A stretch of 32,917 bases of DNA from positions 1-32,917 of the forward strand of contig NZ_LABZ01000171.1 of NCBI RefSeq assembly GCF_001043955.1, written 5' to 3'. Below are positions 13,325-22,121 of the stretch, in pieces (position 1 is the stretch's first letter; every line of letters starts with the position of its first letter). A program made the position numbers and the translations under genes. The DNA comes from Methylobacterium tarhaniae (GTDB lineage: Bacteria > Pseudomonadota > Alphaproteobacteria > Rhizobiales > Beijerinckiaceae). The notes below the pieces were generated by a model, which saw nothing but the letters and a program-made list of their open reading frames with translations, did no database searches and was not told where the DNA came from.

Positions 13325-16300
13325 TTACCCGATCGTGCCGGCGCCGAAGGTGGTGTCGGCGAAGGCCGAGCGCCCCTCGGTCGCGCCGTATTGCAGGTAG
13401 TGCTGCATCGGGTCGAGCTTGGCCTGGGCGACGTCGCCGTAGGCTCCGAGATACGCCGTCGAGTCGAAGCTCTTCGACGGGTCGCGGCCCTCCTTCCAGC
13501 CGGACTGGTCGTAGTGCATCAGCGGGTCGATCCCGGCCGCCTTCACGTCGGCATAGGCGTTCAGGTAGCCCTCGGTGTCGAACACCGCGTTCGGGTTGCG
13601 CCCCTCCTTCCAGCCATAGGTCTGGTAGTGCCGGTAGGCATAAGCGAAGGGATCGCCACCCGCCGCCGTCGCGGCGCGGGCCACGTCGAGATTCGACAGG
13701 AGGTAGTACTCGGCGTCGAAGCCCGGATGCGCGGCGAGGTCGGCGGTCCTGCCGATCGCCGCGTCGATCTGCCGGCCCTCGGCCTGGCCGTACGCGATGT
13801 AGTGCGCGAGCGGGTCGATGCCGGCGGCCTTCACGTCCGGGTTGCGGGCGAGGTAGAGCTCGTTGTCGAAGGCGGCCGACGGGTCGCGGCCCTCCTTCCA
13901 GCCGGACTGGTCGTAGTGCTGGAGCGGATCGAGGCCGGCGGCGCGCATGTCGGCATTGGCGGCGAGATAGCCGGAGGTGGAGAACAGCGCGTTGGGGTCG
14001 CGGCCTTCCTTCCAGCCGTAAGCGGCATAGTGGGCGTCGGCGTCCTGGCCGGCGGCGAGCACGTCCTTGTTGTTGGCGAGGTAGAACAGGTCGTCGACCA
14101 GCGGCGAACCGTCGGCGGTGACCACCGTCGCGTCGGTGAACTGGTAGCGCTCGAAGCCGGTGACCCGGTCCTGGCCCTCAGGCCCGACGATCAGCGTGTA
14201 GGCGCCGTCGCGGGTGACGGCGGTGTCGGCGAGCCTGGAGTTGAACACCAGGGTGTCGGTGCCGCTCGAACCGTCGGCGTTGCGGCCGCCGACCAGGATG
14301 TCGTTGCCGGCCGAGTTGACGATCGTGTCGTCGCCGGGGCCGCCGGTGATCAGGTCGTCGAGGGCGGTGCCGGTCAGCGTGTCGTTGCCGTCCGTGCCGT
14401 TGCGGACGACGCCGCGGTTGAGCACCGTGTCGCCGCGGGCGGCGAGGTTCTGGATCCGGGTGTCGCCGGCCGGAGTGGTGTCGGGGGTGCCGTAGGGCGT
14501 GGTGGCGTAGAAGGCGCGCAGGTACTCGGCCATCGCGTCCTGCTCGGTCCCCTGCGCCGCGAAGGTCGCGGTGTTGGGCAGCGAGCGGCCGGGCGTGGCG
14601 GAGGCGAGCGCCACCTTGTTCTCGCCATAGGCCGGGAACGGGTAGTTGTCGCCGCCCAGACCCGGCGCGGTCGCGGTACCGGTGGCCAGGAAGTCGAGGG
14701 TGACGGTGCGGATGCCGCGGTTCGGGTCGCCGACGAGCTGGCCGTTCTGCACCAGCGTGTCGAGGATCCGGCCGTTCTCGTCGATGATCGCGGCGTTGAG
14801 GATCCGCTGGCCCTCGCGGGTGACGTTGCCGTTGGCGTCGAGGGTCTGGCCGGTCCTGGTGGCGTCGAACGAGAAGCTCAAGCCCCCGATCTGCGGAAAC
14901 TGGCCCGGGGTCGCGCCCGAGGCGGTGGCCGAGACCGCGTGCTCGAGGAGCCGCTTCATCTCCAGCGCCGAGACCGTGGTGACGGCGAGCGCGTTGTTGA
15001 AGCGCAGGGAGTTGGTGACGTCGAGCTGCGAGATGTCCCCCGCCTGCTTGCCGGCGGAGGGGTTCGCCGCCGGGGGCAGCTCGGCGGTGCCGCCGCCGGC
15101 GGTCGAGAACGAGCCGATCGAGTCGCGGATGCCGCCGCCGTTCTTGATCGAGACCGCGACCGTCGGGTCGTACTGCTTGGCGTACCAGAGGTTGGCGTCG
15201 GCGGAGAGGTCGCCGAGATTGGTCTCCTCGCTGCGGACCTCGCCCCGGCGCCCTTCGAGGTAGACGCTGGTGCGGCCGAGGATGTTGCCGTCCTGCTGAC
15301 GAATCACGTCGGCGACGCCGGCGGTCTCCTGGATGCCGTCGTTGTTGACGTCGAGGCCCTCGATCACCTCACGCACGAGGTAGCCCTTGCTGCCGGGCGC
15401 GAAGGCCGCGTCCTTCGAGCCCCAGAGCTGCGCCACGCTCGCGTCGTCCACCGCGACCGCGCCCGAGTTCTGCGGCGTGACCGAGTCGCGGATGACGGTG
15501 CCCTGGTCGTCGAAGGTGACGGTCAGGCGGCCGACATAGGAATACTCGGAGGCCGTGTTGACCAGCGCCAGGGTCTGGCCCGAGGCGTTGGTGAAGAATT
15601 GCGGGTAGGCGCCGGCGGCCGTGTCGCCGGGCAGGAGCCGGTCGTTGGAATCGGCCAGCAGGGTGTGCGAGCCACCGCCGATCAGCACGTCGACGTTGCG
15701 CAGGAGCGGCGCGAGCGCCTGCTCGTTGGCGAGCTGCTGCAGGTGGGTGCCGACGATGACCTTGTTGAGGCCGGGATTGGCCGCGATCACCCGGTCGACC
15801 TCGGCGTTGATCTGCTGGGCGAGCAGCGCGATCTCGTCGCGGCCGGTGAAGCCGTCGAGCGTCACGTTGCCCAGCGTGGTCAGCAGCGGCTCGAGCTGGG
15901 TGGTGGCGCCGATGAAGGCGATCTTTTCGCCGTTCTCGGTGATGATCGTCGACTTGGCGATCTTGTCGGCGCCGGTGCCGGTCTGGGTCGAGGTCGGGCC
16001 GGTCTGGGCGAAGGTGGCGGCGTCGCCGTCGCGGTGGACGAGGCCCGCGAGCACCGATTCCTTCGAGACGTTGAGGTTCGTCGACAGGTAGGGGAATTGC
16101 GCCCCGACCCAGGTGTCGTCGGCCGGGCCCGCCGCGCTGCCGAGATTGGCCCCGATGATGTTGGCGACCTCGTTCGGTCCGGAATCGAACTCGTGGTTGC
16201 CGAACACCGCGGCCTGGACGCCGATGATGTTCTGGATCGTGATGTCGGCCCGGCCCGGCGAGGCGGTGAGCCGGTTGTAGCCGTTGGCTCCCGACAGCCC

Positions 16301-19300
16301 GTAGAGCTGGTTGTAGACGCCGTTATAGGTCGCGTTCAGCTGCGGGTCGGCGCCGGCGATGAAGAACGGGCTCGGGATCCAGCCGTCGCCGGTCGAGAGG
16401 GTGATCGAGTTCGGGGTCGAATCCTCGAGCTTGTCGACGATCGCCGCGAAGTTCGGCGCCCGCTGGGTCGCCAGGAGGCCGGCCTCCCAGTCGGAGGCGT
16501 GCAGGATCTGGAGCGTGTAGGTCATCGGGGCAGCCTGCTGGGTGGTGAAGTCGAGCTGGTCCGGCGCCAGGCCCGCGAAGGCGTTGCCGGCGGTGTCGGC
16601 GAAGGCGCCCCGCGGCACGACCACGTCGTAGGCCGTGCCCGGCTTGAGGCCGGCGCCCGGGTTGATCGTCACGGTGTCGCCGGAGACGGCGACCCGGGCG
16701 GCGTCGGAGACCGCGATGGTGCGGGTGTCGCCCGCCCCGTCGGTGATGGTGATGGCGCCCGTGCCGGCCTTCACCGCCTCGCTGAAGCGTAAGGAGATGT
16801 CGGCGCCCGGGGCGATGCCGGTGGCGTTGTCGGCCGGGGTGGCGGAGACCAGGGTCGGGGCGGCCTGGTCGAGCGTGAGGCCGACCAGCACCGGATCGTG
16901 GTCGGATTCGCGCGCCGCGACCGTCCCGTCGAAAGTCGAGGCGGGGCGGTTGAAATCGAGGTTGTAGTCGATCGCGTCCGCCTCGTCGGCGTTGATGTGC
17001 CACTCGGTCACGCCGGTCACCTGGCCGTTCAGGCTGGCCGTGGCGAAGGCGTGGTCGAGGGCGCCGTAGGCTCCGTCGAAGACGTAGGAATACGGGTTCG
17101 CGAGGCGGTCCTCGGCGAGGTTGGCGAAGCCCCCGGCCTTGATCGTGTCGAGGGCGTCCTCCTTGAGGTAGGCGTTGAAGTCGCCGAGCAGGATCACGTC
17201 GGAATCCTGCGTGCCGGTGGGCTTCGTCGCCACCCACTCGGTCAGCGCCTTGGCGGCGAGCTCGCGCTGCTGCTGCCAGTTGCCCTGGCCGTCGCCCTGG
17301 TCGGCATCGGCCCCGGTACCGGTGCCGCTCTTCGACTTCAGGTGGTTGATGACCGCGGTGAAGTCCTCACCCGTGCCGTTCTCCCGGAAGGTCACCGCCA
17401 GGGAGGCGCGGCTGGTATTCTGGCCGTTGAAGAGGTGGCCGATCGTGCTCTGCTGCAGCAGGGCGGGGTCGAGGCGCGCCACGTCGGAATCGTCGAGCGC
17501 CTCGATCGTGGTGTTGAGGGCGACGCTGACCTTGCTCGGTTTGTAGATGAGGCCGACCGCGATGGCGTCGCCGCCGAGGAACTGGCCCTGGTCGAGCTGG
17601 CTGCCGGGGTTGACATAGGCGTAGGTTCCGGCCCCGGCCCGGGCGTTGAGCTGGCCGACGAGGTATTCCAGCGCGTTGCCCGGATTGCCGGGCTGGAACT
17701 GGTTCTCCAGCTCGGTCAGGCCGAGCACGTCGGCGCCGGTGCCGATCAGGGTCGTGACCAGCTTCTCGGTCTGGCGCGCCAGCTCCTCGCTCGAATTGGC
17801 GCCGCGGGGCGCTTGACCGATCGCCGTGCGCGCGCTCGACCCGGTATTGAGGGTGGTGAAGTAGTTGAGGACGTTGAGGCTGCCGACCTTCAGCGTACCG
17901 CCGACCGCGTCCGGCGCGCTCGGGCGCGGGCTGGCCTGCGTGAAGCTGTTGTCGCCGTCATTGATGGCGCGCACCCGGAAGGCGTTGGTCGGGCCGAAGC
18001 CGAGGGTGCCGGTGAGCCCGGTCACCGTGTCGCCCATGCGGGGCGCCGTGGCGGTGGAGTAGGTCGGGCCGAAGCCGTCGAGGGTCTCGATCGGCTGGTT
18101 CTGGGCGTTCGACCCGTCGTCGTAGGTGATCGTGCGCGCGGCATTCTGGGCGAGGTAGGCGGCGTAGCCCTGCGCGTCCGGCTCGAACGCGTTGGTGAAG
18201 GTCTCGGGCCGGCCGCCCGCGGCGAGGCGGATCTCGTTGAAGCGGTCGAGGTTGAACTGCTCGGAGATCGACAGGGTCTGCGGGAACCGGACCAGCATGC
18301 CCTCGTAGCGTTCGAGGTCGGGCTGGGCCGTCGTGCCGGTGCCGATCGTGCCGGCGGCCGGCAGGCTGACATCCACCGCCTGCGCCGTCACCTCGGCCGC
18401 CGAGAGCGCGCCGGCCTGGACGACCTGGATGCCGGAAGCGGCGTTGACGGTGAGCTGCGTCTCGCCGTTGAACTCGGTGACCGTGCCGGTGACCCGGACC
18501 CGGTCGCCCTCGTTGACGTCGACGAGGCGGTTGCCGGTGCCCTCGTAGACGAACACGCCCTCCGAGGTCAGCAGGTTGGCATCCTGGTCGGTCGTCTCTT
18601 CCTGGAGATAGAAGCCGCCGAGGTTGCGCTTGGCGTCCGCATCGCCGTTCTGGAAGTCGCCGACGACGAGTGCCTCGACCGTCACGGTCTGGCCGACGAG
18701 CGGGCTGGCGCTGCCGGTGCCCTGGACCACCGAGATCAGGGTCGCGTCGTCGTTGACGACGGTGCCGGTGGCGGTGCCGGCGGTCCCGCTCACCGTGGCG
18801 GTGAGGCCGGCCTGGTTCGAGCTGGCGGTGAGGAGCTTCAGCGCGAAGGTCTCGTTCGGCTCCGGCGCCGCGTCGCCCTGCACGGTGACGGTGACGACCG
18901 TCGAGGCGGCGCCCGCCGGGATCGTGCCGGTCACGGTGAGCGGCAGGGCGGGGCTGCCGGCGAAGTCGGCGGCATCCACCGGGTTGGTGCCGGTGCCGGA
19001 GAGCTCGGCGGTGAAGGCGACGGCGCCCAGCGTGCCGTTCGAGCGCTGGACCGTGAAGCTGAAGGTCGTGGTGCCGCTCTCGCCCTCCTGGCGGCTCACG
19101 GTGAGCGAGTCGGGCGCGAAGGAGATCTCCTGCGTCGCGCCCTGCGGCAGCGCCGCATAGAGGGTGGCGCCGCCATTCGCCACCTCGTTGGCCGAGACCA
19201 CCAGGTTGGTGCCGGTCGGGTTGCGGTCGGCGGCGATGAAGGTGAGCACCTCCGGGCCGAGATCCGCGGACGAGCCGGCGAGCGGCGGGACGTAGGAGAC

Positions 19301-21724
19301 GTAAGCGGCGTTCGCCGGATCGGTCACGTCGTAGACCAGGATGCCGCTCTGGCGCTCCAGGCCGACGAAGGCGTAGATGCGGCCGTTCACCGTGCCGACG
19401 GTGATGCCCTCGGGCTCCGGACCCTTGTTGTCGGAGCGGTCGTCCGGCGTGGCGGCGGTCGTCTGGTCGTTGTTGAACCGCTCCGGGGCGATCTGGGCGA
19501 AGATTTTCTCGAACTCGCCGCCGGTCTCGCGCACCTTGGTGATGCTGCCGTCGTCGTTCTGGCGGAAGATCGAGATGCCGCGGCCGCCGAGCGTGGTCAG
19601 CCGGTCGATCACGCCGTCGCCGTCGGTGTCGCCGCTGCGCAGGAGCACGTTGAGGCGGGCATAGGCCGGATCGGACTTGAGCGCCTGGAGCGCCGGGGTG
19701 AGCCGGCTGTTCGGCACCGCGCTGAGGCGCGACACGTCGCCGGTATCGTCGGCGCCGCCGATGACCCGCTGGTCGCCCTCGTTCGCCGTCACGAAGTAGG
19801 TCGCGCCGCCGGTGGTGAACGACGCGATGCTGTCGGGCTGGAGCAGGCCGACGATCGGCGTGCCGGCCGGCGTCGCGGCGATCCGGATCGAGGCGGTGCC
19901 GCCCGCGCCGTCGCGGTCGGAGGCGTCGAATTCGTTGCCGGCGAGGGAGTGGTCGACCGCGCCGAGGGGCTGGACCGCGATCGGCGCCGTGCCGGGATTG
20001 GCGAGATCGATCACCGCGACGGCGTTCACCTCCTGGAGGGTGACGTAGGCGAAGCGGTTGTCGGGCGAGATCGCGATGTATTCCGGCTCGATATCCGCCG
20101 AGGCGGCCTTGCCGGGCGTGATGGCGAGGCCGCGGGCGCGCAACGTCGCCTCGGCGCCGTCGAGGCCGCCGAACCCGACGGTCGTCGCGACGGCGGCATT
20201 CGCGGGCCCGCCCGAGACGTCGATGATCGAGACGCTGCCGACCGGGTTGCTGGCCTGGCTCGCCTGCTCGCCCTCGTTGGCGACGAGGAGGCGGCTGCCG
20301 TCCCGGGTGAACACGATCTGGTCGGGCCCGACCCCGACGGTGAGCGAGCGCAGGAGCGTGCCGTCGGCGTCGAACAGCGCGACGCGGCCGGCCGCGTCGC
20401 CGGTCGCGTTGGCATAGGCCACCGCCACCAGGCCGTTGAACACCGCGACCGAGTTCACCGCGCCGTATTGATCGAGGCCCGAGAGCAGGATCTCGCCGGT
20501 CTTGCGCAAGCCGCCTGCGGCGTCGAGCGCCACGATCTCGATGCGGTTCTCGTTGGTGTTCTGGACGTAGAGCCGGCTCGTCGTCGAATCGTAGGCCACG
20601 ACCTCGGCGTTCGGCGCGGCTTGCGTCGCCGTGTCGTTGGTGGTGGCGTAGGCGCCGAGCCGCACGAGCTGGAGCGCGTTGGTGGCGGTCGGCGGCGTCG
20701 TGGCGGTGGCGCCGGACTGGCCCTGGAGCGAGGGCGCGGCCTCGAAGATCGCCGTGCCGTCGATCCGTGTGCCGGCATCGTCGTCGAGGATCGTGCCGGT
20801 GCCCTGGCCCTTCGCCACGGTGGCGCCCGAGACGTTGGCGACCGTCACCGTGAAGGTCTCGGTCGGCTCCACCGCCGTGTCGCCGGTGACGTCGACCGCG
20901 AAGGTGGCGCTGGTCTGGCCCGCCGCGATGGTCTGGCCGGTGAGGCTGCGGGCGGTGTAGTCGCTGCCGGCCGCGGCGCTGCCGTCGGCCGTGGCGATGT
21001 CGAAGGTGACGCCGCCGGCGGGGGCGGCCGTGCTCAGCGACACCGTGAAGGTGAGTTGCTTGGTGCCGGACTCACTCTCGGTCGCCTGGACGTCGTCGAT
21101 CGACAGGGCCGGCAGGGCTTGCGCGGTCGCCACCGTGAACGGGGCGTAGGCGCCGTCGCCGGCCCGCGTGGTGGCGCTCTGGGTCCAGGACGAGGTCGCG
21201 CCGACCGAGGCGAGGATCTGGTCGCGGGTGCCCGAGGTCGGGCCGGCATAGCGGCCGTTGGCGGAGGGGAGGGCGACCGCGGTCAGGCCGGGGGTCAGGC
21301 CCGGCGGCAGGGCCGAGGTGTTGGCGTTGGTGCCGTTCGCCGCGAAGGTGGTGCCGCCATCCGCGACATTGATCGCGTACAGGAAGGTCGGGCTCGCGGC
21401 CGTGCCCTGATAGGCCAGGATCTGGTCGCCCGAGGTGCTGAGGGCGAAGTTCTGCGCCGTGAAGGCGGGAGAGTTGGTGCCGTTCGCCGTCGAGTCGGTG
21501 GTCGGGCGGATCACCGTGCCGGCGGCGAGCGCCGTCGGCGCCGTGTAGGTGTAGGTGCTCTCGGACGTGCGCAGGGCGTTGGTGCTGGAGCTCCAGCCGT
21601 TATCGGTGAAGCTGATGGCCGTGCCGGCCTCGACGTCTCGCAGCACGACGAAGGCGAAATCGTCGGGGTTGGTGGCGTCGTAGCCGACGATGGCGATGTC
21701 GCCGGCGGCAAGCGTCGTGGCCAT
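13325..21724 (-). CDS. Giant multidomain exoprotein: ExeM/NucH-like nuclease plus 5'-nucleotidase, RTX
   Basis: 2799 residues. Order: N-terminal beta domain (1-200); Calx-beta (203-316); choice-of-anchor I beta-propeller (320-860, EPEYIAISPDNRFAYVTLQ); second Calx-beta (865-993); OB-fold (995-1090); endonuclease/exonuclease/phosphatase domain (1275-1620) with LNVLNYF, LTELEN, INHLKSK, LLGDFNAY and SDHDPV all intact; Big_5 Ig-like domain (1621-1733); 5'-nucleotidase (1734-2430) with GNHEFDSGP and SIKNGGGIRDSIG; RTX calcium-binding repeats (about 2437-2480); six GWKEGRDP-type repeats (2541-2790). It has no Sec signal peptide; RTX repeats point to type I secretion, but no transporter genes are nearby. 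It could degrade extracellular DNA and release phosphate. The first metallophosphatase motif is DWE rather than DxH. The start is ATG 21724 with GGAA upstream. Confidence 0.92.
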   Translation of the reverse strand: MATTLAAGDIAIVGYDATNPDDFAFVVLRDVEAGTAISFTDNGWSSSTNALRTSESTYTYTAPTALAAGTVIRPTTDSTANGTNSPAFTAQNFALSTSGDQILAYQGTAASPTFLYAINVADGGTTFAANGTNANTSALPPGLTPGLTAVALPSANGRYAGPTSGTRDQILASVGATSSWTQSATTRAGDGAYAPFTVATAQALPALSIDDVQATESESGTKQLTFTVSLSTAAPAGGVTFDIATADGSAAAGSDYTARSLTGQTIAAGQTSATFAVDVTGDTAVEPTETFTVTVANVSGATVAKGQGTGTILDDDAGTRIDGTAIFEAAPSLQGQSGATATTPPTATNALQLVRLGAYATTNDTATQAAPNAEVVAYDSTTSRLYVQNTNENRIEIVALDAAGGLRKTGEILLSGLDQYGAVNSVAVFNGLVAVAYANATGDAAGRVALFDADGTLLRSLTVGVGPDQIVFTRDGSRLLVANEGEQASQASNPVGSVSIIDVSGGPANAAVATTVGFGGLDGAEATLRARGLAITPGKAASADIEPEYIAISPDNRFAYVTLQEVNAVAVIDLANPGTAPIAVQPLGAVDHSLAGNEFDASDRDGAGGTASIRIAATPAGTPIVGLLQPDSIASFTTGGATYFVTANEGDQRVIGGADDTGDVSRLSAVPNSRLTPALQALKSDPAYARLNVLLRSGDTDGDGVIDRLTTLGGRGISIFRQNDDGSITKVRETGGEFEKIFAQIAPERFNNDQTTAATPDDRSDNKGPEPEGITVGTVNGRIYAFVGLERQSGILVYDVTDPANAAYVSYVPPLAGSSADLGPEVLTFIAADRNPTGTNLVVSANEVANGGATLYAALPQGATQEISFAPDSLTVSRQEGESGTTTFSFTVQRSNGTLGAVAFTAELSGTGTNPVDAADFAGSPALPLTVTGTIPAGAASTVVTVTVQGDAAPEPNETFALKLLTASSNQAGLTATVSGTAGTATGTVVNDDATLISVVQGTGSASPLVGQTVTVEALVVGDFQNGDADAKRNLGGFYLQEETTDQDANLLTSEGVFVYEGTGNRLVDVNEGDRVRVTGTVTEFNGETQLTVNAASGIQVVQAGALSAAEVTAQAVDVSLPAAGTIGTGTTAQPDLERYEGMLVRFPQTLSISEQFNLDRFNEIRLAAGGRPETFTNAFEPDAQGYAAYLAQNAARTITYDDGSNAQNQPIETLDGFGPTYSTATAPRMGDTVTGLTGTLGFGPTNAFRVRAINDGDNSFTQASPRPSAPDAVGGTLKVGSLNVLNYFTTLNTGSSARTAIGQAPRGANSSEELARQTEKLVTTLIGTGADVLGLTELENQFQPGNPGNALEYLVGQLNARAGAGTYAYVNPGSQLDQGQFLGGDAIAVGLIYKPSKVSVALNTTIEALDDSDVARLDPALLQQSTIGHLFNGQNTSRASLAVTFRENGTGEDFTAVINHLKSKSGTGTGADADQGDGQGNWQQQRELAAKALTEWVATKPTGTQDSDVILLGDFNAYLKEDALDTIKAGGFANLAEDRLANPYSYVFDGAYGALDHAFATASLNGQVTGVTEWHINADEADAIDYNLDFNRPASTFDGTVAARESDHDPVLVGLTLDQAAPTLVSATPADNATGIAPGADISLRFSEAVKAGTGAITITDGAGDTRTIAVSDAARVAVSGDTVTINPGAGLKPGTAYDVVVPRGAFADTAGNAFAGLAPDQLDFTTQQAAPMTYTLQILHASDWEAGLLATQRAPNFAAIVDKLEDSTPNSITLSTGDGWIPSPFFIAGADPQLNATYNGVYNQLYGLSGANGYNRLTASPGRADITIQNIIGVQAAVFGNHEFDSGPNEVANIIGANLGSAAGPADDTWVGAQFPYLSTNLNVSKESVLAGLVHRDGDAATFAQTGPTSTQTGTGADKIAKSTIITENGEKIAFIGATTQLEPLLTTLGNVTLDGFTGRDEIALLAQQINAEVDRVIAANPGLNKVIVGTHLQQLANEQALAPLLRNVDVLIGGGSHTLLADSNDRLLPGDTAAGAYPQFFTNASGQTLALVNTASEYSYVGRLTVTFDDQGTVIRDSVTPQNSGAVAVDDASVAQLWGSKDAAFAPGSKGYLVREVIEGLDVNNDGIQETAGVADVIRQQDGNILGRTSVYLEGRRGEVRSEETNLGDLSADANLWYAKQYDPTVAVSIKNGGGIRDSIGSFSTAGGGTAELPPAANPSAGKQAGDISQLDVTNSLRFNNALAVTTVSALEMKRLLEHAVSATASGATPGQFPQIGGLSFSFDATRTGQTLDANGNVTREGQRILNAAIIDENGRILDTLVQNGQLVGDPNRGIRTVTLDFLATGTATAPGLGGDNYPFPAYGENKVALASATPGRSLPNTATFAAQGTEQDAMAEYLRAFYATTPYGTPDTTPAGDTRIQNLAARGDTVLNRGVVRNGTDGNDTLTGTALDDLITGGPGDDTIVNSAGNDILVGGRNADGSSGTDTLVFNSRLADTAVTRDGAYTLIVGPEGQDRVTGFERYQFTDATVVTADGSPLVDDLFYLANNKDVLAAGQDADAHYAAYGWKEGRDPNALFSTSGYLAANADMRAAGLDPLQHYDQSGWKEGRDPSAAFDNELYLARNPDVKAAGIDPLAHYIAYGQAEGRQIDAAIGRTADLAAHPGFDAEYYLLSNLDVARAATAAGGDPFAYAYRHYQTYGWKEGRNPNAVFDTEGYLNAYADVKAAGIDPLMHYDQSGWKEGRDPSKSFDSTAYLGAYGDVAQAKLDPMQHYLQYGATEGRSAFADTTFGAGTIG
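13340..14099 (-). repeat. Six tandem ~40-residue C-terminal protein repeats
   Basis: The last 250 residues of the exoprotein hold six units of the form FDxxxYLxxNxDVxAAGxDPLxHYxxxGWKEGRDPS, about 38-48 residues each, with a longer spacer between units 3 and 4. At DNA level a 42-bp stretch is identical at 13475-13516 and 13877-13918 (402 bp apart, in frame), so some units were copied or converted recently. Similar repeats occur in other secreted and surface-glycan proteins; their role is unknown. Confidence 0.85.
14280..14415 (-). other. RTX calcium-binding repeat segment
   Basis: This segment encodes GTDGNDTLTG, DDLITGGPGDDTI and GNDILVGG, which fit the GGxGxDxUx nonapeptide pattern that binds calcium and marks type I secretion substrates. 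It lies between the 5'-nucleotidase domain and the C-terminal repeats. Confidence 0.8.
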
Positions 21725-22060
21725 GGATTCCGAGGTCTCCGGGCGCGCAGGAAGGGCGGCAGCGCGCGAAGCGGCGCCGCCTTCCTGCGCGGGGCTGTTA
21801 GGTCTTGTCGAGTCGGGGGAGCGTGCAGCGGCCTCGCCCGCGATCGTTCGACGGGGTGGGCCGGAAGGGAGGGCGAGTCTGTCGTGTTAACGCTTGTTTC
21901 GAACTGTGTTCGCTCTGTATGGGCGTTTTACGACAATGCTGTGAAGGTTGCCGAGCCGTGAAGACCGGCCTGCTTCCGACCCGCGACGACATACGATAGG
22001 TTGTATCGTTTCCCGGCGAAGCATCATTCGCCGGTCACGACGGCGTCGCGACACGAAAAA
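21725..22060. other. Intergenic region upstream of the exoprotein gene
   Basis: No gene is seen on either strand. It holds a long hairpin 20-68 bp before the exoprotein ATG: 21744-21760 pairs with 21776-21791 with one bulged G. An AT-richer stretch at about 21885-21960 probably carries the promoter, including CGAAC-TGT-GTTCG (21900-21912). ACGATA-N5-TATCGT (21993-22009) is operator-like, and an 8-bp stem CCGGCGAA/TTCGCCGG lies at 22013-22034. No sigma consensus could be assigned. Confidence 0.5.
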
Positions 22061-22090
22061 GCCCCGCCGTCGACCTCTCGACGGCGGGGC
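22061..22090 (-). terminator. Rho-independent terminator of the TRAP binding-protein gene
   Basis: A perfect 13-bp stem (22061-22073 with 22078-22090) with a 4-nt loop, followed on the minus strand by TTTTT. It lies 31 bp past the dctP-like stop, the strongest terminator in the window. It shows that the binding-protein transcript ends here without any transporter membrane gene. Confidence 0.9.
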
Positions 22091-22121
22091 GCGGCGGCCC
22101 GGCAGGGTGGTTGTGCGGCTT

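Noticed and set aside
13292..16792. 1166-codon open frame on the plus strand opposite the exoprotein gene
   Set aside because: Val/Gly/Arg-rich, low-complexity, with no family motif; it is the antisense shadow of the high-GC giant gene, whose domains are clear.
16898..21961. 1687-codon open frame on the plus strand opposite the exoprotein gene
   Set aside because: Same reason: antisense shadow with biased composition and no recognisable domain.
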